A stretch of 64,000 nucleotides of DNA from RPQJ01 sp963726665 (GTDB lineage: Bacteria; Pseudomonadota; Gammaproteobacteria; Steroidobacterales; Steroidobacteraceae). Location of the stretch: positions 1 through 64,000 of the forward strand of contig CAVSDW010000021.1 in assembly GCA_963726665.1 (NCBI GenBank), given 5' to 3'. Of this stretch, positions 1 to 9,924 are shown in pieces. Position numbers and translations under genes: made by a program. The notes beneath the pieces are model-generated. The model was given only the letters and a program-made list of their open reading frames with translations, was not told the DNA's origin and made no database searches. Within the stretch, counting starts at the first letter, position 1, and each line of letters begins with the position of its first letter.

Positions 1-1
1 C

Positions 2-1723
2 TCAGGCCGGGAGGCGCAGGACCGGGTGCTGGCCAGTGGCCTGCCGGAGCATGGTCTCGAGGAAGTCGTCCGCCGTCATCGGCTCGCCGAACAACCGCCC
101 CTGGCCGTACTGGCAGCCGCTCTTCAGCAGGAACTCGCGCTGCTCTTCGGTCTCGATGCCCTCGGCGAGCACCTGCAGCCGCAGGCTGCGGCCCATTTCG
201 ATGATGGTGCGCACGATGGTCGCGTCGTCGGGGTCGGTGGCCGCGTTGCGCACGAACGACTGGTCGATCTTGAGCGTGCCGATCGGGAACTGCTGCAGGG
301 CGCTCAGGCTCGAGTAGCCCGTGCCGAAGTCGTCGATGGAAAGGTGCACGCCCATGGCCCGCAGCTCGTCGAGCAATGGCAGCGTGCGCTCGGCGTCGAG
401 CATCAGCGTGGTCTCCGTGATCTCGAGCTCCACGCGGCCGGGCGACACGCCGTACTTCTCGAACACCGAGCGGCAGCGCGGGATGAAGCTCGCCTGGCTC
501 AGTTCCTTGAGCGACAGGTTGATCGCGACGAGACCCGGGTCGGAGACGCGCTTCTGCCACGACGCGTAGTCGCTGCACACCTGGTTCAGCACCCACGCGC
601 CGATGTCGAGGATCAGGCGTGACTCTTCCGCGAGCGGGATGAACTGCGCCGGCGCGATTTCGCCGTGTCCGGGCAGCCGCCAGCGCAGCAGTGCCTCCGA
701 ACCGACCACAAGCCCGCTCGCAAGTTCCACCTTCGGCTGGTAGCGCAGCATGAACTCGTCGCGGACCAGTGCCCGCCTGAGCTTGCCCTTGAGCAGCAGA
801 CGCTCGACCGCGGCCGCGTTCATTTCCGGCGTATAGAAAACGTGGCAATTACGGCCGGCGCGCTTCGCGTGGTACATGGCCGCGTCGCCATTGCGGATGA
901 GGTCGATGACGTTGTCGCCGTCCGCCGGGCACGATGCGATGCCGATGCTCGCCGTCACCTCGAGATCGTGCCCGCCCACGTGCTGCGGCTTTGCGATCTC
1001 CGTAAGCAGCAGCCGCGCGAGCGACGCGGCCTGCTCGTGCGCGCCGCTCGCGCCGTCCGTCGTCTCCGCAAAGACCGCGAACTCGTCGCCAGCGAGCCGG
1101 CCCACCACGGACTCGCCCGGCAGGATGCGACCGAGGCGTTCGCTCAGCGTCTCGAGGACGCGGTCCCCGGCCTCGTGTCCGAAGTTGTCGTTGATTTCCT
1201 TGAAGTTGTCGATGTCCAGGTACAGCAGCACCAGCGAACGCCCCTGTCGTAGCGCGCGCGTGATCGCCTGGTGCAGCAGGTGCTGGAACTGCATGCGGTT
1301 CGGCATCTTGGTGAGCGCGTCGAAGCGCGCGAGGTAGCGGATTCGCCGCTCCGCGCGCTTGCGGTCCGTGATGTCGCGCAGCACGAAGATGCTGCCACGG
1401 AATCGCGGATCGTCGCTCGAGATCGCAGACGCTGTCACCGACACTGGAATGGTCTGTCCGCGCGCGGTGCTCACCACCGTCTCGCCGGGTTGGGCGAGGG
1501 CGCGGGCCGGGTCGAAGGCGGCGCGGTGGGCGTCGGCGACCAGAGAGGCGAGTTCGAGTCCCGCAAGCCCTGCGGGCTCGTAGCCAAGCAGTTGCTCGGC
1601 GGCGCGGTTCGCAGTGCGCACGCGGCCGTCCGGCGCCGTCACGAGCACCGCGTCGCTCATGCTGTTCAGCAGGACGCCAAGGTAATCGCGGGAGATGGTG
1701 GTGCTCGCGAGCGCCTGGCGCAT
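2..1723 (-). CDS. PAS-GGDEF-EAL cyclic-di-GMP turnover protein (main open frame)
   Basis: Makes and/or breaks down cyclic di-GMP. Domains in order: a PAS domain at about residues 15–115 (LNSMSDAVLVTAPDG), a GGDEF domain at about 130–300 with the signature AGDEF, and an EAL domain at about 310–560 with SEALLRWR, DDFGTGYSSL and KIDQSFV. Both catalytic signatures look intact, so it may be bifunctional. The frame starts in the middle of a HAMP linker: the membrane N-terminus lies upstream in two other frames (see 1755–2154). Full-length relatives carry that N-terminus, so this start is almost certainly artificial. The stop codon lies at the edge of the window. Confidence 0.85.
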   Translation of the reverse strand: MRQALASTTISRDYLGVLLNSMSDAVLVTAPDGRVRTANRAAEQLLGYEPAGLAGLELASLVADAHRAAFDPARALAQPGETVVSTARGQTIPVSVTASAISSDDPRFRGSIFVLRDITDRKRAERRIRYLARFDALTKMPNRMQFQHLLHQAITRALRQGRSLVLLYLDIDNFKEINDNFGHEAGDRVLETLSERLGRILPGESVVGRLAGDEFAVFAETTDGASGAHEQAASLARLLLTEIAKPQHVGGHDLEVTASIGIASCPADGDNVIDLIRNGDAAMYHAKRAGRNCHVFYTPEMNAAAVERLLLKGKLRRALVRDEFMLRYQPKVELASGLVVGSEALLRWRLPGHGEIAPAQFIPLAEESRLILDIGAWVLNQVCSDYASWQKRVSDPGLVAINLSLKELSQASFIPRCRSVFEKYGVSPGRVELEITETTLMLDAERTLPLLDELRAMGVHLSIDDFGTGYSSLSALQQFPIGTLKIDQSFVRNAATDPDDATIVRTIIEMGRSLRLQVLAEGIETEEQREFLLKSGCQYGQGRLFGEPMTADDFLETMLRQATGQHPVLRLPA

Positions 1724-1754
1724 GCGCTCGAGCGCCTCCTCGATGGCGGCGAGG

Positions 1755-2154
1755 TCAGCTACACCGCTCGAGCGTCACTGCATTGTCCTGCTGGCCGCCG
1801 CCGATGAGCTCCGCACTTCGCACGACGGAGGCGATCCCGCGGTCGATGCGGGAAGTGAGCCGCGACGCGACCCAGCCGGCCAGCAGCGTGAGCGCGAGCC
1901 CCGAAAGGATCACGAGAGTGATACGGCCCGAGTAGACGTCCGCGAGCAGGTATTCGTCCTGGCGCTGCATGATCGGCGAGCGCCGCCGCGGGGTCCGTCG
2001 CCTGGAGTTCCGCCGCCTCGGCCATCGCCGCGCGCACGGCCCTCTCTTCCTGGCCCTCGGTGACGACGATCATGATCGTGACCGCCGCGGTCAGCAGCAG
2101 GCCGACCAGCACGATCGTGAGTACGTAACGGTGTCTGAGACGAATACCGCTCAT
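1755..2154 (-). pseudogene. Frameshifted membrane N-terminus of the GGDEF-EAL protein
   Basis: ATG at 2154 opens with MSGIRLRHRYVLTIVLVG, a short cytoplasmic stretch and a first transmembrane helix. A short outer segment follows to about 1980, where the frame breaks. In a second frame MQRQDEYLLADVYSG continues into a second helix (LVILSGLALTLLAGWVA) and a HAMP-like linker ending LERCS. Near 1764 a single missing base would restore the linker as LER-GVADLAAIEEALERMR, joining the main GGDEF-EAL frame. Two one-base indels therefore separate three parts of one gene spanning 2–2154. Sequence error or recent inactivation are both possible. Confidence 0.7.
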
Positions 2155-2367
2155 GTGCGGCCTGGATTCCCCGATGGCTCGAGCCCGCCAGGATAGGTTC
2201 TTGTTCTGTCTGCCCCGGCGCATCATAGACCCGCCGCCACCCCGGGGCGATAGCCGAAACGACGCCAAGCGCTTGAGGAACTGGAAAATTTTCCGACAGT
2301 ACGGGCGTTTCGACGGCCCCGGGGCGCCACCCGACTCCGGTATGCTTGCGACCCGGGGGCCTCGCGC

Positions 2368-3060
2368 ATGAACGAACTCGAACTGACTGGCCGCGCCCGG
2401 ACGCACGTCGTGGAACTCGACGATCCGCGCTGCGTGCTGCACATCGAGGCGGTCACGTCCTTCCTCGCAATGCGCGACGCGGCTGCAGCGGCCGGCATCG
2501 ACCTCGCTGCAGCGTCGAGTTTCCGTGACTTCGAACGCCAGGTCCTGCTGTGGAACCGCAAGTGGCGCGGCGAGCGCGCGCTGCTCGACCGCAGCGGCCA
2601 GCCGATCGATCCCGCGACGCTCGACGACGCGCGCAGGGTCGACGCGATCCTCTGCTGGTCGGCGATCCCGGGCGGTAGCCGACACCACTGGGGCACCGAC
2701 GTGGACGTCATCGACGCCGCCGCGCTGCCGCCCGGATACCAGGTACAGCTGGTGTCCGCCGAGTACGCCGAAGACGGTGTGTTCGGCAGGCTCGGCGCGT
2801 GGCTCGGGGCCAACATGGCGCGTTTCGGTTTCCACCGGCCGTATTCATCGCCCGGCTGCGGCGCCGGCGTCGAGCCCTGGCACCTGAGCTACTGGCCGGT
2901 GTCGTCCGCCGCGCTCGAGGCCTTTACCCTGCCGGTCCTGCGCGCGGCGGTCGCCTCGAGCGACATGCTGGGCAAGGCCCAGGTGCTGGAGCGTCTTCCG
3001 GAGATCTACACCCGCTTCGTGCTCGCCGTGGACAGGCCGTCCCCGGGCGTGCACGTCTGA
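2368..3060 (+). CDS. M15 family D-alanyl-D-alanine carboxypeptidase
   Basis: A peptidoglycan carboxypeptidase-like zinc enzyme of 230 residues (VanY/M15B type). Zinc-site motifs are visible: SRHHWGTDVDVID near residues 108–120 and EPWHLSYWP near 173–181, which together give the H/D/H ligands and catalytic Glu. SSFRDFERQ near residue 50 is also typical of the family. There is no signal peptide, which is unusual for an enzyme acting on the wall, so it may act on recycled or cytoplasmic peptides. It is followed after 9 bases by a DUF2007 gene in the same direction. Confidence 0.85.
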   Translation: MNELELTGRARTHVVELDDPRCVLHIEAVTSFLAMRDAAAAAGIDLAAASSFRDFERQVLLWNRKWRGERALLDRSGQPIDPATLDDARRVDAILCWSAIPGGSRHHWGTDVDVIDAAALPPGYQVQLVSAEYAEDGVFGRLGAWLGANMARFGFHRPYSSPGCGAGVEPWHLSYWPVSSAALEAFTLPVLRAAVASSDMLGKAQVLERLPEIYTRFVLAVDRPSPGVHV

Positions 3061-3069
3061 CCGACCGCG

Positions 3070-3396
3070 ATGCGCAAGGTGCATACGGCGGAATCGGCGA
3101 TCGAGATTGCGCACCTTCGCAACCTGCTCGAGAGCGAAGGCATCGCCTGCCTGGTGAGGAACGACAGGCTGTCCGGGGTGATCGGCGAGATTCCGTTCGT
3201 GGAATGCTGGCCGGAGCTGTGGGTCCATCAGCCCGGCCAGGAACTGCGCGCGCGCGGGCTCATCGAAGAGGCCTTGAAGCCGCGACCGGCCGGCGACGCC
3301 TGGACCTGCCCGCATTGCGGGGAGCGGATCGAGGCGCAATTCTCCGAGTGCTGGAACTGCGTCGGCCCTGCAGAGCCCGGGCCGGGGGAAGAATGA
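3070..3396 (+). CDS. DUF2007 protein with C-terminal zinc ribbon
   Basis: 108 residues. The N-terminal half (HTAESAIEIAHLRNLLESEG) is the DUF2007 fold, a small ferredoxin-like domain related to the P-II signalling fold and thought to sense or bind a ligand. The C-terminus has CPHCGERIEAQFSECWNC, a CxxC–x11–CxxC zinc ribbon. Its stop overlaps the start of the next gene by 4 bases, so the two are likely co-translated. The biochemical role of the family is not established. Confidence 0.75.
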   Translation: MRKVHTAESAIEIAHLRNLLESEGIACLVRNDRLSGVIGEIPFVECWPELWVHQPGQELRARGLIEEALKPRPAGDAWTCPHCGERIEAQFSECWNCVGPAEPGPGEE

Positions 3397-4100
3397 AGAC
3401 CCTGACCATCGACCATCGCTACAGCGGGCCGCCGACCTCGGCGAACGGCGGCTATGCCTGCGGCGCGTTCGTCGTTGCGGCCGGAACCGATCTCAAGATC
3501 CGGTTGCTGGCACCGCCGCCGCTCGACGAGGCATTGGCCTTGTCCCTGCGCGAGGACGGGGAGTGGGAACTCTCATCCAGCGCGGGCCCGGTCGCGCTCG
3601 GCACGCCCGCGCGACTCGCGCTCGAGGTGCCCGCGCCGCCGCCGTACGTGCAGGCGGTCTGGGCGTCCCAGCACTATCCGGGATTCAACCATCACCCATT
3701 CCCGGACTGCTTCGTGTGCGGGCCGCACCGTCGGCGCGGTGACGGGCTGAGGATTTTTCCGGGCGCGCTCGAGACCGGCATCGTCGCGGCGCCGTGGCTG
3801 CCCGCCGACGGCCTCGATGCGGGCGACGGCAAGGTCGCGGTCGAGTTTCACTGGGCCGCACTCGACTGCCCGGGCTACTTCGCCGCGTGCGCCGGCCGTC
3901 GGACGATGGTGCTGGGAGAAATGCACGCGCACGTGGACCGGCGTGTCCACGTGGGCGAATCCTGCACGGTGATCGGCTGGAAGCTCGGCTCCGAAGGCCG
4001 CAAGCATTATGCCGGGACCGCGATCTTCGACCAGGACGGCGAACTCTGCGCGCGTGCACGCGCGACGTGGATCGAACTACGGAGAGCGGATAGTGACTAG
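3393..4100 (+). CDS. Thioesterase-like (hotdog-fold) protein of unknown substrate
   Basis: 235 residues from an ATG that overlaps the previous stop (ATGA-type overlap). It contains FPDCFVCGPHR near residue 105, a motif seen in a hypothetical acyl-CoA thioesterase-like family. It has no signal peptide or membrane segment. The last residues, ADSD followed by TAG, are encoded by the beginning of the heptad repeat element that fills the gap to ubiB, so the repeat has supplied the stop codon. The function is inferred from the fold only. Confidence 0.6.
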   Translation: MKTLTIDHRYSGPPTSANGGYACGAFVVAAGTDLKIRLLAPPPLDEALALSLREDGEWELSSSAGPVALGTPARLALEVPAPPPYVQAVWASQHYPGFNHHPFPDCFVCGPHRRRGDGLRIFPGALETGIVAAPWLPADGLDAGDGKVAVEFHWAALDCPGYFAACAGRRTMVLGEMHAHVDRRVHVGESCTVIGWKLGSEGRKHYAGTAIFDQDGELCARARATWIELRRADSD

Positions 4101-4192
4101 CGGTTAGCGGATAGTGAGGAAGAAGAGCCGTCGGTGCGGCCTGCTTCTTTCTCACTATCCGCTAATCACTATTCACTACCCGCTATCCTCTT
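4082..4192. repeat. Heptad-repeat palindrome between convergent genes
   Basis: The left arm (4083–4125) is built from units such as AGCGGAT and AGTGACT. The right arm (4148–4190) is its imperfect reverse complement, with ACTATCCGCTAATCACT. About 41 bases pair with few mismatches around a loop of about 20 bases. It lies between convergent 3' ends and could act as a bidirectional terminator or mRNA-stabilising hairpin. It belongs to the dispersed family also seen at 5831, 32553, 33701, 43107, 49243 and 54275. Confidence 0.75.
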
Positions 4193-5824
4193 CCGCCGCG
4201 CCACCACCGTTCCCACCAGCCCCGCGGCGCAGAGCACAACCCCGGGCCACGGCGAAATCCCGATCGCGAGCCACACGAGTCCGCCGAGCAGGACGGTGGC
4301 CGAGACGATGGTCGCGTCGCGCCGTCGCGCGCTCGAGCGGATCTCGGCACGGAGTTCGTCGAAACCGGGCTGTTCGACTTTCAGGCGGAATTTTCCTTCG
4401 GAGGCCTGCTGCACGATCTGCTGCAGCACCTGCGGGAGGGTGCGCAGGGCCTCGCCGAGTTCCGGCAGCTGCCGGCGAAACTGCTCGGCGACGTTGCGGC
4501 CGCTCAGCCTGTCCGCGGCCCATTCCTTGAACACCGGCTGGGCCGTCTTCCACAGGTCGAGCTGGGGATAGAGCTGCCGCCCGAGGCCCTCGATCTGCAG
4601 CATGGTCTTCTGCAGCAGGATGAGCTGCGGCTGCACCTTCATCTGGAAGCGTCGCGCGGTCTCGAACAGGCGCATGAGCACCAGCGCGAAGGAAATCTCG
4701 GAGATCGGCTTCTGGAAGATCGGCTCGCACACCGTGCGCACCGCGGCCTCGAGTTCGTCCACCCGCGTGCCCGGCGGCACCCAGCCGGAGTCCACGTGCA
4801 GGCGCGCCACGCGGTTGTAGTCGCGCTCGAAGAACGCGAGGAAATTCTCGGCGATGTAATGCTGGTCGCGCGCGTCGAGCGAGCCCACGATGCCGAAGTC
4901 CACGGCCGCGTATTTCGGGTGCTCGGGGTCGTCCACCTGCACGAAGATGTTTCCCGGGTGCATGTCGGCGTGGAAGAAGTTGTGGCGCAGCACCTGCGTG
5001 AAGAAGATCTCCACGCCGTTCTCGGCGAGGCGCTGGATGTTGGTGCCGCGCCGGCGCAGCTCCTCGAAGTCGCTGACGATCACGCCGTGGATGCGCTCCA
5101 TCACCATGACTTCAGGGCGGCAGTAGTCCCAGTACACCGCGGGGACGTGCAGGAGATCGGAGCCCTCGAAGTTCCGCTTGAGCTGCGCGGCGTTGGCCGC
5201 CTCGCGCATCAGGTCGAGTTCGTCGAGGATGGTCTTCTCGTACTCCTGCACGACCTCCACCGGCCTCAGCCGGTGGCCCTCGCTGGAGTAGTCGCGGGCG
5301 AGGCGCGCCAGCACGTACATCACCTCGATGTCGCGCTCGATCTTCTCGCGCACGCCGGGGCGGATCACCTTGAAGACGACGTCCTCTCCGGAACGCAACC
5401 GGGCCACGTGGACCTGCGCCACCGAAGCCGCGGCGAGCGGCTGCTCGTCGAAGTACTCGAACACCTCCGCGAGCGGGCGGCCGTAGGCGCGCTCGGCGAT
5501 CGCGCGGGCCTCGGAGCCCGGGAACGGCGGCACGCGGTCCTGCAGCTTCTCGAGCTCGTCCGCAATGTCGGGCGGCAGCAGGTCGCGGCGCGTGGACAGC
5601 GCCTGGCCGAACTTGACGAAGATCGGGCCCAGCTCCTCCAGCGCGAGGCGGATGCGCTCACCGCGCGAGCCGCCGCGCCTGCGTTCGAACCACGTTGCCG
5701 GCGACAGGTAGAAGACGAACCTGAACGGACGGAACAGGTGCGTCGCGAGCACGATCTCGTCGAGCCCGTGGCGGACGAGCACGCGCTGGATCTGGAGCAG
5801 GCGGCCGATGACGCGAAGACGCAT
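4169..5824 (-). CDS. ubiB: UbiB, atypical kinase/ATPase of ubiquinone biosynthesis
   Basis: 551 residues, the usual length. UbiB is a protein-kinase-like ATPase required for aerobic ubiquinone synthesis, probably by helping to extract lipid intermediates from the membrane for the Ubi complex. Visible motifs are KFGQALSTRRDLLP (KxGQ motif of the N-terminal extension), AAASVAQVHVARL (Ala-rich nucleotide loop), HADMHPGNIFV and VDFGIVGSLD (metal-binding DFG). Two hydrophobic helices at about residues 500–540 anchor the C-terminus in the membrane. Order ubiE–ubiJ–ubiB is the classical operon; a heptad repeat sits between ubiJ and ubiB. Confidence 0.95.
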   Translation of the reverse strand: MRLRVIGRLLQIQRVLVRHGLDEIVLATHLFRPFRFVFYLSPATWFERRRGGSRGERIRLALEELGPIFVKFGQALSTRRDLLPPDIADELEKLQDRVPPFPGSEARAIAERAYGRPLAEVFEYFDEQPLAAASVAQVHVARLRSGEDVVFKVIRPGVREKIERDIEVMYVLARLARDYSSEGHRLRPVEVVQEYEKTILDELDLMREAANAAQLKRNFEGSDLLHVPAVYWDYCRPEVMVMERIHGVIVSDFEELRRRGTNIQRLAENGVEIFFTQVLRHNFFHADMHPGNIFVQVDDPEHPKYAAVDFGIVGSLDARDQHYIAENFLAFFERDYNRVARLHVDSGWVPPGTRVDELEAAVRTVCEPIFQKPISEISFALVLMRLFETARRFQMKVQPQLILLQKTMLQIEGLGRQLYPQLDLWKTAQPVFKEWAADRLSGRNVAEQFRRQLPELGEALRTLPQVLQQIVQQASEGKFRLKVEQPGFDELRAEIRSSARRRDATIVSATVLLGGLVWLAIGISPWPGVVLCAAGLVGTVVARRKRIAGSE

Positions 5825-5830
5825 GGGGAG

Positions 5831-5867
5831 GGAAGTGACTAGTGACTAACGGATAGCGGGTAGTGAT
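5831..5867. repeat. Heptad-repeat element, single arm, between ubiJ and ubiB
   Basis: GTGACTAGTGACTAACGGAT followed by AGCGGGTAGTGA, the same heptamer family as at 4082 but without the facing arm. It lies within an operon, 7 bases upstream of the ubiB start, so it is transcribed in the ubiEJB message and could affect ubiB translation. Confidence 0.65.
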
Positions 5868-5890
5868 GCGAGGAGTAGCGCGGACCGACC

Positions 5891-6523
5891 CTAGTCATCC
5901 GGCGTGCATGCGCGCTTCGCGGCGGGTGCCGCGCCGCGGGTTTCCATGCGTGCCAGGCGTGCATCCAGGCGCTCCGCATCGTCGCGCAGGCGGTCCACGC
6001 CGGTGAGGAACTCCTCGACCTCGGTGCGCGTCGGGAGGTCGCGGCCTTCTTCCTGCAGGTACTCGGACACGTTGCCCGCGAGCGAACGGCCGGCCTTGCG
6101 TCCGAAGTCGAGGAATCCGCGCGCGAGGTTCGCGAGGTTGCGGGCTGCGACGTCGCCCACGACGCGCGCGAGTTCTTCCTCGAAATCCGGCTGCGCGTGC
6201 GAAAGCAGGTCGCGGAATTTCTGCGCGACTTCCGCGTCTCCCTCGATGCGCACGCCGCCACCGCGCAGTGCCCCCTCGGCGCGCGGGCCGGCGAGCGCGA
6301 GCAGCGCGATCGGCGTGCCCGAGAGCGCGGCGTCGGCCGCCGAGCCCTCGTTCCTCGGCGAGAGCGATAGCCGGCCGTCCTTGGCACTGAAGTAGAACTC
6401 GAGCGGCGTGCCGGTGACGGAGAGCGAAACGACCCGGCCGTCGAGCTGCCGGCACAGCGCCTGCGCCTTGCGCGATTCGGCGACGTTGCGGTTCAGTGCT
6501 TCCTCGAGGCGCTCGAGCAGCAT
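5891..6523 (-). CDS. ubiJ: UbiJ, SCP2-domain accessory factor of ubiquinone biosynthesis
   Basis: 210 residues. UbiJ binds isoprenoid lipids through an N-terminal SCP2 sterol-carrier-like domain and scaffolds the soluble Ubi hydroxylase/methylase complex. The SCP2 part covers roughly residues 15–115; the C-terminal half is helical, including a likely coiled coil near 165–195 (LTGVDRLRDDAERLDARLAR). It starts one base after the ubiE stop, so translation is probably coupled. UbiK, its partner in other gammaproteobacteria, is encoded twice in this window (32584 and 33774). Confidence 0.9.
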   Translation of the reverse strand: MLLERLEEALNRNVAESRKAQALCRQLDGRVVSLSVTGTPLEFYFSAKDGRLSLSPRNEGSAADAALSGTPIALLALAGPRAEGALRGGGVRIEGDAEVAQKFRDLLSHAQPDFEEELARVVGDVAARNLANLARGFLDFGRKAGRSLAGNVSEYLQEEGRDLPTRTEVEEFLTGVDRLRDDAERLDARLARMETRGAAPAAKRACTPDD

Positions 6524-6524
6524 G

Positions 6525-7304
6525 TCAGTACCGGAACCCGCGGTGCAGTGCCACGATTCCGCCGCTCAGGTTGTGGTGCCGGCAGTCCTCGAGGCCCGCC
6601 TCGCGCATCATCGAGAGCAGCGTCTCCTGGTCCGGGAAGCGCCTGATCGACTCGGCGAGGTAGCGATAGCTGTCGGAGTCCCCGGCCACGCGGCTGCCGA
6701 GCCAGGGCAGCACGCTGAAGGAATACGCGTCGTACACGAACTTGAGGCCGGGCAGCACGGGCTTCGAGAACTCGAGCACGAGCAGGCGGCCGCCGGGCTT
6801 CAGCACCCGGCGCATGGAGGCGAGCGCCGCGGGCTTGTCGGTCACGTTGCGGAGCCCGAAGGCGATGGTCACGCAGTCGAAGCTCTCGTCGGCGAAGGGC
6901 AGGCGTTCGGCGTTGGCGAGCGCGAAGCGCACGTTGCGCATGAGGCCGCGGTCGAGCAGGCGGTCGCGGCCGACCTCGAGCATCGCGGCGTTGATGTCCG
7001 ACAGCACGACGAGGCCTTCCTCGCCGACCTGCGCGGCCATGCCCGCCGAGATGTCGCCCGTGCCGCCGGCGACGTCGAGCGCCGACTGGCCGGGGCGCAG
7101 GCCGGTCTGCGACAGCATGAAGCGCTTCCACAGGCGGTGCACGCCCGCGGACATGAGGTCGTTCATCAGGTCGTACTTGTCCGCGACCGAGTCGAAAACC
7201 TCGCGGACGCGGAGGGCCTTCTCCTCGACCGGGACCTGGCGGTAGCCGAAGTCCACCGAGCCGGGCGCGGCCGGGGCCGGCGTTTTTGGGTCTGCTTCGC
7301 TCAT
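6525..7304 (-). CDS. ubiE: UbiE, ubiquinone/menaquinone C-methyltransferase
   Basis: 259 residues; transfers a methyl group from S-adenosylmethionine to the demethylated benzoquinol or naphthoquinol ring. The class I methyltransferase motif LDVAGGTGD lies at residues 76–84, and the family signatures YDLMNDLMSAGVHRLWK near 44–60 and RVLKPGGRLLVLEFSKP near 165 are present. The N-terminus is longer than in E. coli by a low-complexity Ala/Pro stretch. First gene of the ubiEJB group; the 254 bases upstream hold a nested inverted repeat. Confidence 0.95.
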   Translation of the reverse strand: MSEADPKTPAPAAPGSVDFGYRQVPVEEKALRVREVFDSVADKYDLMNDLMSAGVHRLWKRFMLSQTGLRPGQSALDVAGGTGDISAGMAAQVGEEGLVVLSDINAAMLEVGRDRLLDRGLMRNVRFALANAERLPFADESFDCVTIAFGLRNVTDKPAALASMRRVLKPGGRLLVLEFSKPVLPGLKFVYDAYSFSVLPWLGSRVAGDSDSYRYLAESIRRFPDQETLLSMMREAGLEDCRHHNLSGGIVALHRGFRY

Positions 7305-7414
7305 GAGGCCGCCATTCTACGCGGTCGGCTATGCGAGGCCGTTCGGGCCGCGTCCGTTGGAGGTGAGCTCGAGCAGGCGGGTCCGCCCGGCGGGGTCCTG
7401 CTTCCCGGGGGACG

Positions 7415-7491
7415 CGTCACGCCGACCAGGGACGCGGCGCGCGAGCCCCCAAGGACGATGCGACGTCCCCGAGGGACTCCGCGGCGTGACG
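7415..7491. other. Nested inverted repeats in the DUF971–ubiE gap
   Basis: Outer arms CGTCACGCC (7415–7423) and GGCGTGACG (7483–7491) enclose inner arms GGGACG (7429–7434) and CGTCCC (7464–7469). The region between the DUF971 stop and the ubiE start has no plausible gene. The arms could form an RNA structure in the ubiE leader. GC-rich DNA yields such repeats by chance, so the functional claim is weak. Confidence 0.3.
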
Positions 7492-7558
7492 CCCCCGTGG
7501 TGGAGTCTCACGGAGCGCGACGCCTCCGGGCCCGGGCCGCGGCGCGTTTCGGACTCGG

Positions 7559-7942
7559 TCAGCCCGGACGCTTCGGCGGCACCGGCGTCGGGTAGGGCAG
7601 CCCCAGCTGCGCCAGCCGCTCCAGATAACGCTGCCATTTCTCGGTGCGCGTACGCCCGAGCTCCTGAAGGTAGCCCCAGGTGTAGAGCCCTGTGTCGTGG
7701 CCGTCGTCGAAGACGATGCGCAGCGCATAGTTGCCGATGGGCTCGACCGACCGGACGCCCACCTCGTGCTTGCCGAGCTGCAGCGTCTCCTGGCCGGGTC
7801 CGTGGCCCCGCACCTCGGCGGACGGCGAAAATACGCGCAGGTATTCGAACGGCAGTTCATGGCGCTCGCCGTCGTCGAAGGCGATCTCGAGCACGCGCGA
7901 GCGCGTTCGCAGCCGGATGTCGGTGGGGCGGGGGTCGGTCAT
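7559..7942 (-). CDS. DUF971 / gamma-butyrobetaine hydroxylase N-terminal-like protein
   Basis: 127 residues. Matches the small DUF971 family, which corresponds to the N-terminal domain of gamma-butyrobetaine hydroxylase (LPFEYLRVFSPSAEVRGHG, GNYALRIVFDDGHDTGLYTW). In several proteobacteria a gene of this family lies between hslU and ubiE, as here. Related small domains are discussed in connection with iron–sulfur proteins, but the role of this one is unknown. It starts 36 bases after hslU ends. Confidence 0.8.
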   Translation of the reverse strand: MTDPRPTDIRLRTRSRVLEIAFDDGERHELPFEYLRVFSPSAEVRGHGPGQETLQLGKHEVGVRSVEPIGNYALRIVFDDGHDTGLYTWGYLQELGRTRTEKWQRYLERLAQLGLPYPTPVPPKRPG

Positions 7943-7978
7943 TGGTGCGCTCCGGTCGTCGTCGACGGGTCGTCGCGA

Positions 7979-9318
<1,340 letters not shown>

Positions 9319-9319
<1 letters not shown>

Positions 9320-9861
9320 CAGGCGGGCAGCGTCTCGATCGTGATGTTGCGGTTCGTGTAGATGCAGATGTCGGCCGCGATGCCGAGCGCCTTCTCGACG
9401 ATGGTGCGTGCGTCGAGGTCGGTGTTGGACAGCAGCGCGGTCGCTGCGGCGTGCGCAAACGGCCCACCCGAGCCGACGGCCATGAGGTCGTGCTCCGGCT
9501 CGATCACGTCGCCGTTGCCGGAGACGATGAACGAGTGCGCGGCGTCTGCCACGCACAGCAGCGCCTCGAGGCGCCGCAGGCTCCGGTCGCTGCGCCAGTC
9601 CTTGGCAAGCTCGATCGCCGCGCGGGTCAGGTTGCCGTACTGCTGGAGCTTTCCCTCGAAGCGCTCGAACAGCGTGAACGCATCCGCGGTGCCGCCGGCG
9701 AACCCGGCGATGACCTGGCCGTCGTGCAGGCGCCGTACCTTCCGGGCATTGCCTTTCATCACGGTGTTGCCGAGCGTCACCTGCCCGTCGCCGCCCATGG
9801 CAACGAGGCCGGCGCGCCGGACGCAGAGGATGGTGGTGCCGTGGGGATCGAAACTGCTCAT
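9319..9861 (-). CDS. hslV: HslV, proteolytic subunit of the HslUV protease
   Basis: 180 residues. HslV is the proteasome-beta-like threonine peptidase of the HslUV complex. A short propeptide MSSFDPHG precedes the catalytic threonine (residue 9, TTILCVRR); E. coli has only a Met to remove. Further family motifs are GDGQVTLGNTVMKGNARKVR, GFAGGTADAFTLFE and GSGGPFAHAAA. Stop and hslU start overlap (ATGA), typical of hslVU. Confidence 0.96.
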
Positions 9862-9887
9862 GGGGATCGCTCGCCGGGGCCTGGGCG

Positions 9888-9924
9888 GACATTCTCCTTT
9901 TTTCGAAAAGGAGAATGTCCCCTA
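9888..9924. repeat. GGGGACATTC-type palindromic repeat after xerC
   Basis: Near-perfect hairpin: GGACATTCTCCTTTT, loop TTCG, AAAAGGAGAATGTCC. Read on the minus strand, the element begins AAATAGGGGACATTC, and its TAG is the stop codon of xerC. Related palindromes lie at 47285 and 56851, again using the element's TAG as the stop of the preceding gene. The T-run could also let it serve as a terminator within the xerC–hslV junction. Confidence 0.75.

Noticed and set aside
4082..4192. Heptad array considered as a CRISPR array
   Set aside because: Units are 7 bases, without spacers of uniform length, and no cas gene is present.
4796..5842. 348-residue plus-strand frame opposite ubiB
   Set aside because: Antisense shadow of a strongly conserved gene; composition typical of GC-rich complement frames.
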